Below, piece by piece: positions 25,433-33,337 of a DNA stretch of 64,000 nucleotides. Made by a program: the position numbers and the translations under genes. Position 1 is the stretch's first letter. Every line of letters begins with the position of its first letter. Origin of the DNA: Agromyces soli. GTDB taxonomy: Bacteria > Actinomycetota > Actinomycetes > Actinomycetales > Microbacteriaceae. The notes beneath the pieces were generated by a model. The model had not been told where the DNA came from, did no database searches, and saw nothing but the letters and a program-made list of their open reading frames with translations. The stretch covers positions 1,240,001-1,304,000 of the forward strand of contig NZ_CP094533.1 of the NCBI RefSeq assembly GCF_022811605.1, given 5' to 3'.

Positions 25433-25464
25433 TATCCCACGAGCGGAGTGTAACTCCAGGGATA
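25433..25464. ncRNA. Nested hairpin, possible structured RNA element (part 1)
   Basis: TATCCC (25433-25438) pairs with GGGATA (25459-25464) and encloses GGAGT-GTA-ACTCC (25445-25457). No known RNA family was recognised. Confidence 0.3.
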
Positions 25465-25474
25465 CCACGCGGCA

Positions 25475-25527
25475 AGAGGGGGACCGTGGAGCCCGCCGGA
25501 AGGGGTCGGCGGGCCCCGCGGCCCTCT
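25475..25527. ncRNA. Long compound hairpin, possible structured RNA element (part 2)
   Basis: AGAGGG/CCCTCT, CCG/CGG and GCCCGCCG/CGGCGGGC form three stacked helices around an 8-nt loop, with small internal bulges. High GC raises the chance of random pairing, but three co-linear helices are notable. Confidence 0.35.
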
Positions 25528-25832
25528 GCTCCGACGCGACACCGCGTCTGGAGCGAGGTGGGCACCCTGCAGCTGATGGTAGCCGGGCTGCGGGGTTGGT
25601 GGGGATCGTTCTCGCGAATCATCCCGCCGCTGCGCCGATTCGGATCGTCGGGATGCCAAGATCTCCAATCCGCGACCGTCGATCGGCTCCCCGGCGGCTG
25701 GATCGCCAATCCGCCGCGCAGGCTTCACCAGCGGTGGTGCGGTGTGATTCAGTGGTCCTATGCGTGCACTGTTCCCCCGATCGTGTCCACTCGCCCGCGA
25801 CCATGTGACGCACCCGTGCCCGGTGCGCGTCG

Positions 25833-26306
25833 GTGCGTGAGTCGATCGACTGGTACGACGCCGGACGGGTGCCCGACGACGCCGTCGCGAAGCTGCACGC
25901 CCATTTCCGAGCCCGCCGCGCGGTCGGCGTGGTCGGCCAGGGCGAGCTGCAGCGCTCGTTCTACGCCCGGCTGACGATCACCTCGGCGGCCGTCTTCGAG
26001 GGCGATGCCGAAGGCGTCGAGCCGTGGGGTGTGCTCGAGAGCGCCGAATACGGGGCCGTCCTGGTGCCGGCAGAGCTCGCGGCGGCGGCGACGCTACCCG
26101 AGCTGCCGCCCGCCCTGCATCGCCTCGCGTCGCGGGTCGGGCCGGTCAATCGCCGCCTGGAGCAGGCGAAGCGCGCGACGGACGAGCGGCCGGCCGTGCA
26201 GCGGTTCCGCGAGCGGTTCATCGCGGCCGCCGTCGCCCACGCCGAGCTGCACCGCAGGCTCGAGGAGTGGCAGCCGCGGACCGAGCGGGAGCGCGAGGCC
26301 GGCTGA
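25833..26306 (+). CDS. Hypothetical protein
   Basis: 157 aa, not recognised. Helical and charged, with Ala/Arg-rich segments (RAVGVVGQGELQRSFYARLT in the middle, VAHAELHRRLEEWQPRTERE at the end); no membrane helix or signal. The GTG start at 25833 has no clear ribosome-binding site. The frame is plausible because third positions are GC-rich and it fills the space up to the convergent MarR gene, but coding status is only moderately supported. Confidence 0.5.
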   Translation: MRESIDWYDAGRVPDDAVAKLHAHFRARRAVGVVGQGELQRSFYARLTITSAAVFEGDAEGVEPWGVLESAEYGAVLVPAELAAAATLPELPPALHRLASRVGPVNRRLEQAKRATDERPAVQRFRERFIAAAVAHAELHRRLEEWQPRTEREREAG

Positions 26307-26327
26307 GCGGCCGGGGATCCGCGCCGG

Positions 26328-26834
26328 TTAGGCGTCGATGTCGTCGAGGCGGTCGATGACGACCTCGAGGAGGCGGGCGAGCTCGCCGCGCTCCCGATCG
26401 CTGAGGTCCTGCAGCACGTCGGACTCGACGACGTCGGAGCCGCGGATGGCGAGGCTGAACAGCTGCCAGCCCTCCTCGGTGAGACTGACGAAGACTCGAG
26501 TGCGATTCGTGTCGTCCGGGGTGCGTTCGATGAGCCCGCGCCCGGCGAGCTTGTCGAGACGGTGGGTCATCGACGACGGAGCGACGTTCGTCAGATCGGC
26601 GAGCTGACTCGGGGTGAGCGGCTCGCCGGCCTTCGCGAGCGAGGTGACGACCGCCCACTCGCCGGCAGTCATGTCGAGGTCCGCGAGTTGGCGGACGTAC
26701 CACTGGTCGAGCTTCTTCGTGAGGCTCTGCACGGCCGTGATGACGCGCTGCACGGACTCCTCGCCGCCGGCGGCGACGTAGGTGGCGACGGCTCTGCGGT
26801 GCAGTTCCGGGGCGCTCGGGGTGCGTCTGGCCAT
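26328..26834 (-). CDS. MarR-family transcriptional regulator
   Basis: 168-aa winged-helix dimer. LTPSQLADLTNVAPSSMTHRLDKLAGRGLIERTPDDTNRTRVFVSL is the recognition helix and wing (read from residue ~75 onward). It is transcribed divergently from an MFS exporter across 153 bp that contains the palindrome at 26879-26897, so it most likely represses the exporter and itself, with release by a drug or phenolic ligand. Confidence 0.93.
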   Translation of the reverse strand: MARRTPSAPELHRRAVATYVAAGGEESVQRVITAVQSLTKKLDQWYVRQLADLDMTAGEWAVVTSLAKAGEPLTPSQLADLTNVAPSSMTHRLDKLAGRGLIERTPDDTNRTRVFVSLTEEGWQLFSLAIRGSDVVESDVLQDLSDRERGELARLLEVVIDRLDDIDA

Positions 26835-26871
26835 CTGGGAATTCTCGCACGGCTCGTTCGGTTGCTAATAT

Positions 26872-26898
26872 TTCGACATCGAATAGTTCGTATTCGAA
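26872..26898. promoter_or_regulatory. Putative MarR operator
   Basis: TCGAATA-gttcg-TATTCGA, a 7-bp perfect inverted repeat (26879-26897) partly overlapping TTCGA-ca-TCGAA (26872-26883), in the AT-rich core of the marR/MFS divergent region. Confidence 0.6.
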
Positions 26899-26987
26899 GC
26901 GCGCGGATGCCTCGGCCCGGTGCGGCGCCGGGGGAGCCCGTCGCGAGCACCATCCGAACCTGAGACTCCGAAAGGGGGCGCGACCCC

Positions 26988-28319
26988 GTGCGCGCGAAAC
27001 TGCTGATCTTCGCCTCTGCCATCGGCATGCTCGGCTGGGGGGCCGTGCTCCCCTACCAGTACGCCTATGCCGCCGACACCCGCGGCTGGGGCGCGCTCGT
27101 GGCCGCCGGGGCATCCTCCCTCTTCTCCATCGGCGCCCTCGTCGCGGCCCCCATCGCCGGACGCCTGAGCGACCGCTTCAACCCCGTGCTCGTCGCCGTG
27201 ATCGCGCAGCTCATCGGTGCTGCCGGCGTCGGCGCGCTGGCCTTCGTCGACAGCCCGGGATTCTTCCTCGCGGGCATGCTCTTCTTCGGGCTCGGCCTCG
27301 CCGCGGCGGTGCCGGCGAAGCAGGTGCTCGCACTGCAGTGGTCGACGAGCGACGACCGGCGCAAGGTGTTCGCCTACAAGTTCACGGGTGAGTCGCTCGG
27401 CATGGCCGCGGGCGCGTTCCTCGCGGGCCAGATCGTTGACCTCGGCCGACCCGACGGACTCGACGTCGGCTTCGCGATGGCGGCAGCGGGCTTCGTGCTC
27501 TCCTCGGCGATCATCGCGCTCGCCGGCCGCGGCGCGGTCGTGCCCAGCGAGTTCGCGGTCGCGGCGGTCGCCGACGGCCGGCCGGTCACCGGCACGGTCG
27601 GCGCGATCGAGGCCGCCACCGGCGCGATCGCCGCCGTCGACGTGCGCGCGGCGAAGCGCGACCGGAGCGTGGTCCGGGCAATCCTGCGCACTCCCGCGCT
27701 GCGCTGGACCGCGATCGTCACCGTGACGCTCGCGCTCGGCTTCTACGCGCAGTTCGAGTCCGGCCTGCCCGCGTACGGGCTCACCGTGCTCGGCGTCGAC
27801 GCCTCGGCGATCGGCATCGCCGCCGCCGTCAACTGCATCGTGATCGTCGCGCTGCAGGTGCTCGTCGTGAAGCTCACGGCAAAGCGCAGCGCGCCGTCGC
27901 TGCTCATGGTCGTCGGCATGATCTGGGTGGTGTCGTGGCTCGCGCTCTTGGCCGCGCAGTTCGCGCCGGGCATCGCGACCGCGCTGTTCGTGACGACGTA
28001 CGGCGTCTTCGCGATCGGCGAGACGATCTACAGCCCCGTGCTGAACCCGCTCACCGCGCAGCTCGCGCCGAAGGGCATGGTCGGGCAGACGCTCGGCACG
28101 ATCGGCGCGCTGCAGACGGCGTTCTCGGCGGCCGGTCCGCTCGTCGCGGGCGTGCTGCTCGGCGCCGGGCTCGCCGACGTGTTCCTCGGCATGCACCTCG
28201 CCGTGAGCGTCGTCGCCGTGTTCGCGGCGTGGCGGGTGAAGCGGGCGATGGAGGCGATGCCGGTGCCCGCGGCCTCCGAGAGGGTCGACCCGCCGACCGC
28301 GCCGGTGCCGCTGCACTGA
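26988..28319 (+). CDS. MFS transporter (probable drug exporter)
   Basis: 443-aa major facilitator with about 12 hydrophobic helices. The loop after TM2 reads PIAGRLSDRFNP, matching the MFS GRxSDR motif. A central cytoplasmic loop (around residues 195-225) separates the two halves. Control by the divergent MarR regulator suggests export of a toxic small molecule. A ~97-bp palindromic repeat lies downstream. Confidence 0.88.
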   Translation: MRAKLLIFASAIGMLGWGAVLPYQYAYAADTRGWGALVAAGASSLFSIGALVAAPIAGRLSDRFNPVLVAVIAQLIGAAGVGALAFVDSPGFFLAGMLFFGLGLAAAVPAKQVLALQWSTSDDRRKVFAYKFTGESLGMAAGAFLAGQIVDLGRPDGLDVGFAMAAAGFVLSSAIIALAGRGAVVPSEFAVAAVADGRPVTGTVGAIEAATGAIAAVDVRAAKRDRSVVRAILRTPALRWTAIVTVTLALGFYAQFESGLPAYGLTVLGVDASAIGIAAAVNCIVIVALQVLVVKLTAKRSAPSLLMVVGMIWVVSWLALLAAQFAPGIATALFVTTYGVFAIGETIYSPVLNPLTAQLAPKGMVGQTLGTIGALQTAFSAAGPLVAGVLLGAGLADVFLGMHLAVSVVAVFAAWRVKRAMEAMPVPAASERVDPPTAPVPLH

Positions 28320-28425
28320 CGCCGGCTGCACCCGCCCACGGCGCCGGGCGCGCGCCGCTCTCCGCACGTCTCCGCCGGTCTCGGCTTGTCTCCGCACGTC
28401 GCCGCTTGCCGCCGCCCGTCGCCGC

Positions 28426-28522
28426 TCACACAACTCAGGAACGTCGCCCGGGGAGCCCCGGAATCCCGGGGCTCGCCGAATTCACGGGCGGCATAACTGC
28501 CAGATGTTCCTGAGTTGTGTGA
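28426..28522. repeat. Palindromic repeat family R1, copy A
   Basis: Perfect 17-bp terminal inverted repeats TCACACAACTCAGGAAC (28426-28442) and its complement (28506-28522) enclose a hairpin GAGCCCCGG-AATC-CCGGGGCTC. It lies between convergent genes. The inner edge CATAACTGCCAGAT is shared with copy D and, inverted, with copy B. Confidence 0.9.
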
Positions 28523-28547
28523 GGTGAGGTGGGGTGGGGAGCGGGGG

Positions 28548-29141
28548 TTACTCGCCGACGGTGACGAAGTCGGCGAGCGGCTTGCGCTGGCGGGGCGCGA
28601 CCTCGCGCTCCCGGAGCACGTCCGAGAGGCGGTCGACGTCGCCGAGCGCGCCGATCGTGGTGATCGAGACGACCTCGTGGCGCTCGTCGAGGCCGAACGC
28701 CTCGTGGATCGCCTGCGCGTCGAAGCCGCCCATCTGGTGCGTGTGCAGCCCCTCGTGCTGCGCCTGCACAGTGAGGTGCGCGACGGCCTGGCCGAGGTCG
28801 TAGCGGGCCCACGGGCGGGGCCGGCCCTCGGCATCCACTGTCTCGGCGATGTTCACGATGAGGACGGCGGCCGAGTCGGCCCACTCCTTGTTGAAGCCGG
28901 CCATCGCGCCGTGCAGCGACGCGAAGGCGGCGGTGCCGCGGCGGGCGACGATGAACCGCCACGGCTGCGAGTTGTTCGCCGACGGCGCCCAGCGCGCCGC
29001 CTCGAGGATCGTGCGGAGCTGCTCGGACTCGACGACGGCCTCCGGGTCGAAGGCGCGCGGGCTCCAGCGGTCGGCGAGCGGATCGATGAGCGGGGCCTCT
29101 GTGGCGGCCTTGCGGCTGGTGAGATCGGTGACGAGGGTCAT
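28548..29141 (-). CDS. Nitroreductase family protein
   Basis: 197-aa FMN-dependent oxidoreductase. RWSPRAFDP and ARWAPSANNSQPWRFIVARR are the FMN-phosphate and isoalloxazine-binding N-terminal motifs, and the C-terminal GALGDVDRLSDVLREREV segment fits the family. It probably reduces nitro compounds or quinones with NAD(P)H. Divergent from the BadF-type kinase over 125 bp. Confidence 0.93.
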   Translation of the reverse strand: MTLVTDLTSRKAATEAPLIDPLADRWSPRAFDPEAVVESEQLRTILEAARWAPSANNSQPWRFIVARRGTAAFASLHGAMAGFNKEWADSAAVLIVNIAETVDAEGRPRPWARYDLGQAVAHLTVQAQHEGLHTHQMGGFDAQAIHEAFGLDERHEVVSITTIGALGDVDRLSDVLREREVAPRQRKPLADFVTVGE

Positions 29142-29266
29142 GGTGCGGCTTTCGTGGAGGTGGAGTTCTGCCGGGGCGCCCTTGACCCGTCTATTCGAAC
29201 GTATCGAGTTCTGAGCCTATTCCGCCCGCGTCGGCCGGCGTGCTCGCAAGCGGGCAAAATACCCGT

Positions 29267-30214
29267 ATGGATTCCGCAGCCGACGCGCCCGCGCGCGTAC
29301 CCGCCAGCGTGCTCGCGATCGACGCCGGGCAGACCGGGGTGAAGGTGCGCCACCGCTCGTCCGCCGGGGTCGTCGAGTGGGCTGAGCCGGGCGTGCGAAC
29401 CGACCTTCCGTTGCTGCCGCAGCTCGCCGACGCGATCCGGGGCGCCGCCGCGCGCGGGCTCTCGGCCGAGGCCGTCGGCATCGGCACGACCGGCCTGACC
29501 TCGCCGGATTTCGACGCCGAGCCGCTCATCGAGGCGGCCGCGCCGCTCGGCACGCGCGAACTGATCCTCGCGCACGACTCGATCACCGCCTACCTGGGCG
29601 CCCTCGACGAGGCACCCGGCGTCGTCGTCGCGGCGGGCACGGGCGTCGTCACGCTCGCGGTCGGGGAAGCGGCCGTCGCGCGCATCGACGGCTGGGGCAA
29701 CATCATGGGGGATGCCGGGAGCGGCTACTGGATCGGCCGGGCCGCACTGGAGGCCGTCATGCGGGCGCACGACGGCCGCGGTGAGGCGACGGCGCTGACC
29801 GCGGTCGTGCGCGAGGAGTTCCCCGAGCTCGAAGACGCGTACATCGTGCTGCAGGGCGACGGGCAGCGGGTTCGCCGGGTCGCCCGCTACACCCGCGCCG
29901 TCGCCGAGCTCGCGGCGACGGATCCGGTCGCCGCCGGCATCCTCGACGCCGCCGCGCGCGAGCTCGCCCACGCCGCCGTCACCGGGCTCCGCCGCGTCGG
30001 CGAGGACAGCGCCGCGGCACCGACCGTGCGCGCCGTCGGCGGCGTGTTCGGCTCGACGCGCCTCGCGGGCGCGTTCGAACGCGCGGTGCAGCACGAGATC
30101 CCGGCGGCCGAGGTCGAGATCGGCTCGACCGACCCGCTCGACGGCGCGGCCCGGCTCGTCGCCATGTCGCCCGGCAACCCGCTGCGCGGCCACGTGGCCG
30201 CCGCGTCCCGCTGA
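29267..30214 (+). CDS. BadF/BcrA-type ATPase, N-acetylglucosamine kinase-like
   Basis: 315-aa sugar-kinase-like fold. The phosphate-1 motif is SVLAIDAGQTGVK, adenosine/phosphate-2 contacts lie in GVVVAAGTGVVTL, and a GDAGSGYWIGRAAL segment is characteristic of GlcNAc kinase-like BadF proteins. It probably phosphorylates an amino sugar for recycling. ATG at 29267 has CAAAAT six nt upstream, so it may be leaderless; GTG 29240 is an alternative. Confidence 0.85.
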   Translation: MDSAADAPARVPASVLAIDAGQTGVKVRHRSSAGVVEWAEPGVRTDLPLLPQLADAIRGAAARGLSAEAVGIGTTGLTSPDFDAEPLIEAAAPLGTRELILAHDSITAYLGALDEAPGVVVAAGTGVVTLAVGEAAVARIDGWGNIMGDAGSGYWIGRAALEAVMRAHDGRGEATALTAVVREEFPELEDAYIVLQGDGQRVRRVARYTRAVAELAATDPVAAGILDAAARELAHAAVTGLRRVGEDSAAAPTVRAVGGVFGSTRLAGAFERAVQHEIPAAEVEIGSTDPLDGAARLVAMSPGNPLRGHVAAASR

Positions 30215-30224
30215 CCCTCCCCCT

Positions 30225-30322
30225 TCACACAACTCAGGAACATCTGCCGGTTATGGCCGGCGAGGCGAACGGTGACGCCCGGGATTCCGGGCTTCCGCGG
30301 GAAGGGTTCCTGAGTTCTGTGA
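30225..30322. repeat. Palindromic repeat family R1, copy B (inverted)
   Basis: TCACACAACTCAGGAAC (30225-30241) and GTTCCTGAGTTCTGTGA (30306-30322), one mismatch. The inner CATCTGCCGGTTATGG next to the left arm is the reverse complement of the right-hand inner edge of copies A and D, so this copy is inverted. It starts 11 nt after the kinase stop, between convergent genes. Confidence 0.9.
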
Positions 30323-30327
30323 GCGCG

Positions 30328-30468
30328 GGGCGGGGCGGCCGGGGCGCGGGCGCGGCGGCCGGGGCGCGGGGCGGGGCGGCCGGGGCGCGGGCGCGGCGGC
30401 CGGGGCGCGGGGCGCGGCGGCCGGGGCGCGACGCGGTCGGCGTAGCGCGGCGCGGTCGGGCCGGCGGT
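30328..30468. repeat. GC-only tandem repeat tract
   Basis: Degenerate repeats of a GGCCGGGGCGCGGGCGC-like unit with almost no A or T for ~100 bp, between copy B and the threonine aldolase stop. Non-coding, possibly a replication-slippage product. Confidence 0.75.
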
Positions 30469-31545
30469 TCAGCGCGCGGCGAGCTCCTCGCGGATGCCGG
30501 CGACGAACGCGTCGATGTCGGCCTCGGTGGTGTCGAAGGAGCACATCCAGCGCACCTCGCCGCGCGAGGCATCCCAGTCGTAGAAGCGGAAGCCGCGCTC
30601 GCGGAGCCGGTCGGCGACGCCCTCGGGGAGCACCGCGAAGACCCCGTTCGACTGCGTCTCCTGCGAGAAGCCGAGGCCCGGCAGCTCGCCCGCCGCGATC
30701 CCGGCGTCGAGCGCGTCGCGCAGGCGGCGGGCCATCGCGTTCGAGTGCCGCGCGTTCTCGAGCCACAGCCCGCCCTCGTACAGGGCGATGAGCTGGGCGG
30801 AGACGAAGCGCATCTTCGAGGCGAGCTGCATGTTCAGCTTGCGCAGGTACTTCAGGCCCTCGGATGCCTGGGGGTTCAGCACGACGACGGCCTCCGCGCC
30901 GAGCGCGCCGTTCTTCGTGCCGCCGACGCTCAGCACGTCGACGCCCGCATCGCGGGTGAAGGCGCGCAGCGGAACGCCGAGCGAGGCGCCGGCGTTCGCG
31001 ATGCGGGCGCCGTCGAGGTGCAGCTTCATGCCGAGCGAGTGCGCGTGATCGGCGATCGCGCGCACCTCGTCGACGGTGTACGCGGTGCCGAGCTCGGTCG
31101 TCTGCGTGATCGACACGACGAGCGGCTGGGCGCGGTGCTCGTCGCCCCAGCCCCAGGCCTCCTGATCGATCAGCTCCGGAGTCAGCTTGCCGTCCTCGGC
31201 GAGCACAGTGAGCAGCTTCATGCCGCCGACGCGCTCGGGCGCCCCGCCCTCGTCGGAGTTGATGTGCGCGGTCTTCGCGCTGACGACGGCGCCCCAGCGC
31301 GGCAGCATCGACTGCAGCGCGGTGACGTTCGCGCCGGTGCCGTTGAACACGGGGAACGCCTCGACGCCCTCGCCGAAGTGCCCGGCGAAGACCTCCTGCA
31401 GGCGCTCGGTGTAGGCGTCCTCGCCGTAGGCGACCTGGTGGCCGTCGTTCGCGGCCTGGATGGCGGCGAGCACGACGGGGTGCACGCCCGAGTAGTTGTC
31501 GCTGGCGAAACCGCGGAACGTCGTGTCGTGGAGCTGCGAAGTCAC
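30469..31545 (-). CDS. Threonine aldolase / beta-eliminating lyase family
   Basis: 358-aa PLP enzyme of the low-specificity L-threonine aldolase group (threonine to glycine plus acetaldehyde). FASDNYSGVHPVVLAAI begins the fold, and the PLP lysine is in LSVGGTKNGALG, followed by hydrophobic AEAVVVLNP. GTG at 31545 is chosen because the aldolase N-terminus VTSQLHDTTFRGFASDN starts there. Convergent with the kinase gene. Confidence 0.93.
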   Translation of the reverse strand: MTSQLHDTTFRGFASDNYSGVHPVVLAAIQAANDGHQVAYGEDAYTERLQEVFAGHFGEGVEAFPVFNGTGANVTALQSMLPRWGAVVSAKTAHINSDEGGAPERVGGMKLLTVLAEDGKLTPELIDQEAWGWGDEHRAQPLVVSITQTTELGTAYTVDEVRAIADHAHSLGMKLHLDGARIANAGASLGVPLRAFTRDAGVDVLSVGGTKNGALGAEAVVVLNPQASEGLKYLRKLNMQLASKMRFVSAQLIALYEGGLWLENARHSNAMARRLRDALDAGIAAGELPGLGFSQETQSNGVFAVLPEGVADRLRERGFRFYDWDASRGEVRWMCSFDTTEADIDAFVAGIREELAAR

Positions 31546-31641
31546 CGAACCATCCTGCCACCCGCTCCCTGGCAGCGTCTCGCCGGGTCGCGCACGGAAC
31601 GCGCGCCGCGCGCCCAGTCGACGCACGGATGCCGCGCGCCC

Positions 31642-31697
31642 GGCCCGCTGAGCTCGTCGAAGCGCGCGCCTGGTCCGCTGAGCTCGTCGAAGCGCGC
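31642..31697. repeat. Two copies of a GCTGAGCTCGTCGAAGCGCGC repeat
   Basis: CCGCTGAGCTCGTCGAAGCG occurs twice at a 30-bp period (units 31642-31667 and 31672-31697, one base different) in the 182-bp gap upstream of the aldolase. The CTGAGC-TCGTCGAAG core resembles dispersed intergenic repeats of many high-GC actinobacteria. Confidence 0.8.
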
Positions 31698-31727
31698 CCG
31701 GCGAAGCGCCCCGTGATGGCCGGTGGC

Positions 31728-32180
31728 TCAGGCCTCGACGGTCACGTCCGTGACGGCGCCGTCGCGGTCGAGGTGCACCGCGGGCCAGGACCCTTCGGGG
31801 AAGTGCTCGCCGCAGCCGTCGTTCAAGTGCACCGTGACGGAGCCGTCGGGGTGCCCCTCGATCGTCTGGAGCTCGAGGTCGCTCGCGGCGTCGTCGAGCT
31901 CGGCGGCGGTCGGCTCGCCCTCGCTGAAACTCGTGACCACCGCGTCGCTCAGCACCCGGCGGAGCGTCGGCAGCGCACGCACGGTCTCCGCGATCCGCGG
32001 CAGCATCGCGCGCACCTCTTCGGGCGCCCCGCTCGACGCGGTGAGCTCGACGGACTCGCCGTCGATCTCGACGAGCGTGGAGTACCAGTCGTGGTCGAGC
32101 ACGCCGCCGTCGAGCAGCTCGGTGCGGGCGCGCCGGAAGGCGCCGAGCTCGGGGTAGGTGATCTCGGGTGCGTCGCTCAT
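31728..32180 (-). CDS. Hypothetical protein downstream of ddl
   Basis: 150-aa acidic cytoplasmic protein, family not recognised. It has a helical N-terminus (ELGAFRRARTELLDGGVLDH), a central ESVELTASSGAPEEVRAMLP and a beta-rich C-terminus with GSVTVHLNDGCGEHFPEGSW. A leaderless-type TACCGT lies six nt before its ATG, although that ATG also overlaps the ddl stop by 4 nt, so it may have both read-through and its own transcript. Confidence 0.75.
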   Translation of the reverse strand: MSDAPEITYPELGAFRRARTELLDGGVLDHDWYSTLVEIDGESVELTASSGAPEEVRAMLPRIAETVRALPTLRRVLSDAVVTSFSEGEPTAAELDDAASDLELQTIEGHPDGSVTVHLNDGCGEHFPEGSWPAVHLDRDGAVTDVTVEA

Positions 32181-33238
32181 GCCCCCACGGTAGCGGGCGT
32201 GCGCGACGGGACGGGCGCCCCGACGACCGCGGCGATGAGCTCCTCGTAGGAGACGCCCGCGGCGGCGAACATCCGCGGCACCTGCGAGTGCGCCGTCATG
32301 CCCGGGATCGTGTTGATCTCGTTCAGGACGAGGCATCCGTCGGGGGTGACGAAGAAGTCGAAGCGCGCGATGGCGTCGCAGCCGAGCGTCTCGAAGAGCG
32401 CGCGGGCGGTCTGCTGCAGCCGCCGCGTCGTGGCATCGTCGAGCGTGGCGGGCACGGTGAACCTGGCCGAGCCGTCGTACTTCGTGGCGGAGTCGAAGAC
32501 GCCCTCGCCGTGGATCTCGAGCGGCGGCGGCACGAGCAGCTCGCCGGCCGCCGTGCGGACGACGGCGACGTCGATCTCGCGGCCCGCGACGGGCTGCTCG
32601 ACGAGCACGCGGTCGTCGTAGCGCCGTGCCTCCGCGATCGCCGCTGCGAACTCGGCCGCGGTGCGGGCGAGCCGCACCCCGTGGCTGGAGCCGGCGGTCG
32701 CCGGCTTCACGATGACGGTGCGAAGGAACGGGATGCCGTCGTCGAGCTCGGCCGCGCCGTGGCAGCGGCCCGGTGCGACGTCGACGCCGTTCGCGGCGGC
32801 GACGAGCTTCGTGAGCTCCTTGTCCATCGTCACGGCGCTCGCCGTCAGGGGCGAGCCGATCAACCGGATGCCGGCGAGGGTGGCGAGTGCGGCGAGCGCG
32901 CCGTCCTCACCGGGCGCGCCGTGGATCATCGGGTAGACGGCGTCGCAGCCGGCGAGCAGTTCGAGCGCCGCGGCGAGACCGGCCGCCGGGCTCGGGCCGA
33001 GCAGGCGCCCGCGGGTGCTCCAGCGACCGTCGCGTTCGATGCGGAGCCGGACGGTCTCCACGCCGAGTCGGGCGAGCGCGGCCTCGACGGCGGCAGCGCT
33101 CGCGACGCTCACGTCGTGCTCGGCGCTGGTGCCGCCGGAGACGACGGCGATGCGCCGGACGGGCGCGGCGGTCCGGACGGCTCGGGCGGCTCGGATGGCT
33201 CGGGTGGCGGCGCGTTCGGCGCCGGTCGGTGCTGGCAT
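32177..33238 (-). CDS. ddl: D-alanine--D-alanine ligase
   Basis: 353-aa ATP-grasp enzyme making the D-Ala-D-Ala dipeptide for peptidoglycan. Seen: GGTSAEHDVSVASA (first substrate site), HGAPGEDGALAALATLAGI, KPATAGSSHGV (ATP-grasp lysine), an omega-loop with Lys-Tyr (FDSATKYDGS), and the metal/phosphate motif LVLNEINTIPGMT. The retained Lys-Tyr fits D-Ala-D-Ala more than a D-lactate ligase. It diverges from alanine racemase across 99 bp. Confidence 0.93.
   Translation of the reverse strand: MPAPTGAERAATRAIRAARAVRTAAPVRRIAVVSGGTSAEHDVSVASAAAVEAALARLGVETVRLRIERDGRWSTRGRLLGPSPAAGLAAALELLAGCDAVYPMIHGAPGEDGALAALATLAGIRLIGSPLTASAVTMDKELTKLVAAANGVDVAPGRCHGAAELDDGIPFLRTVIVKPATAGSSHGVRLARTAAEFAAAIAEARRYDDRVLVEQPVAGREIDVAVVRTAAGELLVPPPLEIHGEGVFDSATKYDGSARFTVPATLDDATTRRLQQTARALFETLGCDAIARFDFFVTPDGCLVLNEINTIPGMTAHSQVPRMFAAAGVSYEELIAAVVGAPVPSRTPATVGA
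32187..32192 (-). promoter_or_regulatory. -10 hexamer of leaderless promoter (31728-32180 gene)
   Basis: TACCGT on the minus strand, 6 nt before the ATG at 32180, inside the 3' end of ddl. Confidence 0.5.
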
Positions 33239-33337
33239 GGATGCCTCCTCGGCTGGCAGTCCACCCGGCCGGATGTTGCGTGGGCGTATCGGATTCCGCA
33301 GACGGCCGGGCAACACGGCGCGCGCTGGACTCGGCGC

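Larger units (their letters stand above)
25280..25832. other. 553-bp gene-free region with structured-RNA character
   Basis: No convincing coding frame on either strand. It contains a terminator at 25296-25335 and two nested stem systems at 25433-25464 and 25475-25527 (listed separately). No tRNA, tmRNA, RNase P, SRP or known riboswitch core was recognised. Confidence 0.6.

Noticed and set aside
25183..25728. Minus-strand open frames (101-181 codons) in the gene-free gap
   Set aside because: They cross the terminator and hairpins, overlap the AhpD-like gene antisense, and show no recognisable motif or ribosome-binding site.
25280..25832. Known riboswitch, tmRNA, RNase P or SRP RNA in the gene-free gap
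   Set aside because: None of the conserved core sequences of these RNAs could be found; kept only as an unassigned structured region.
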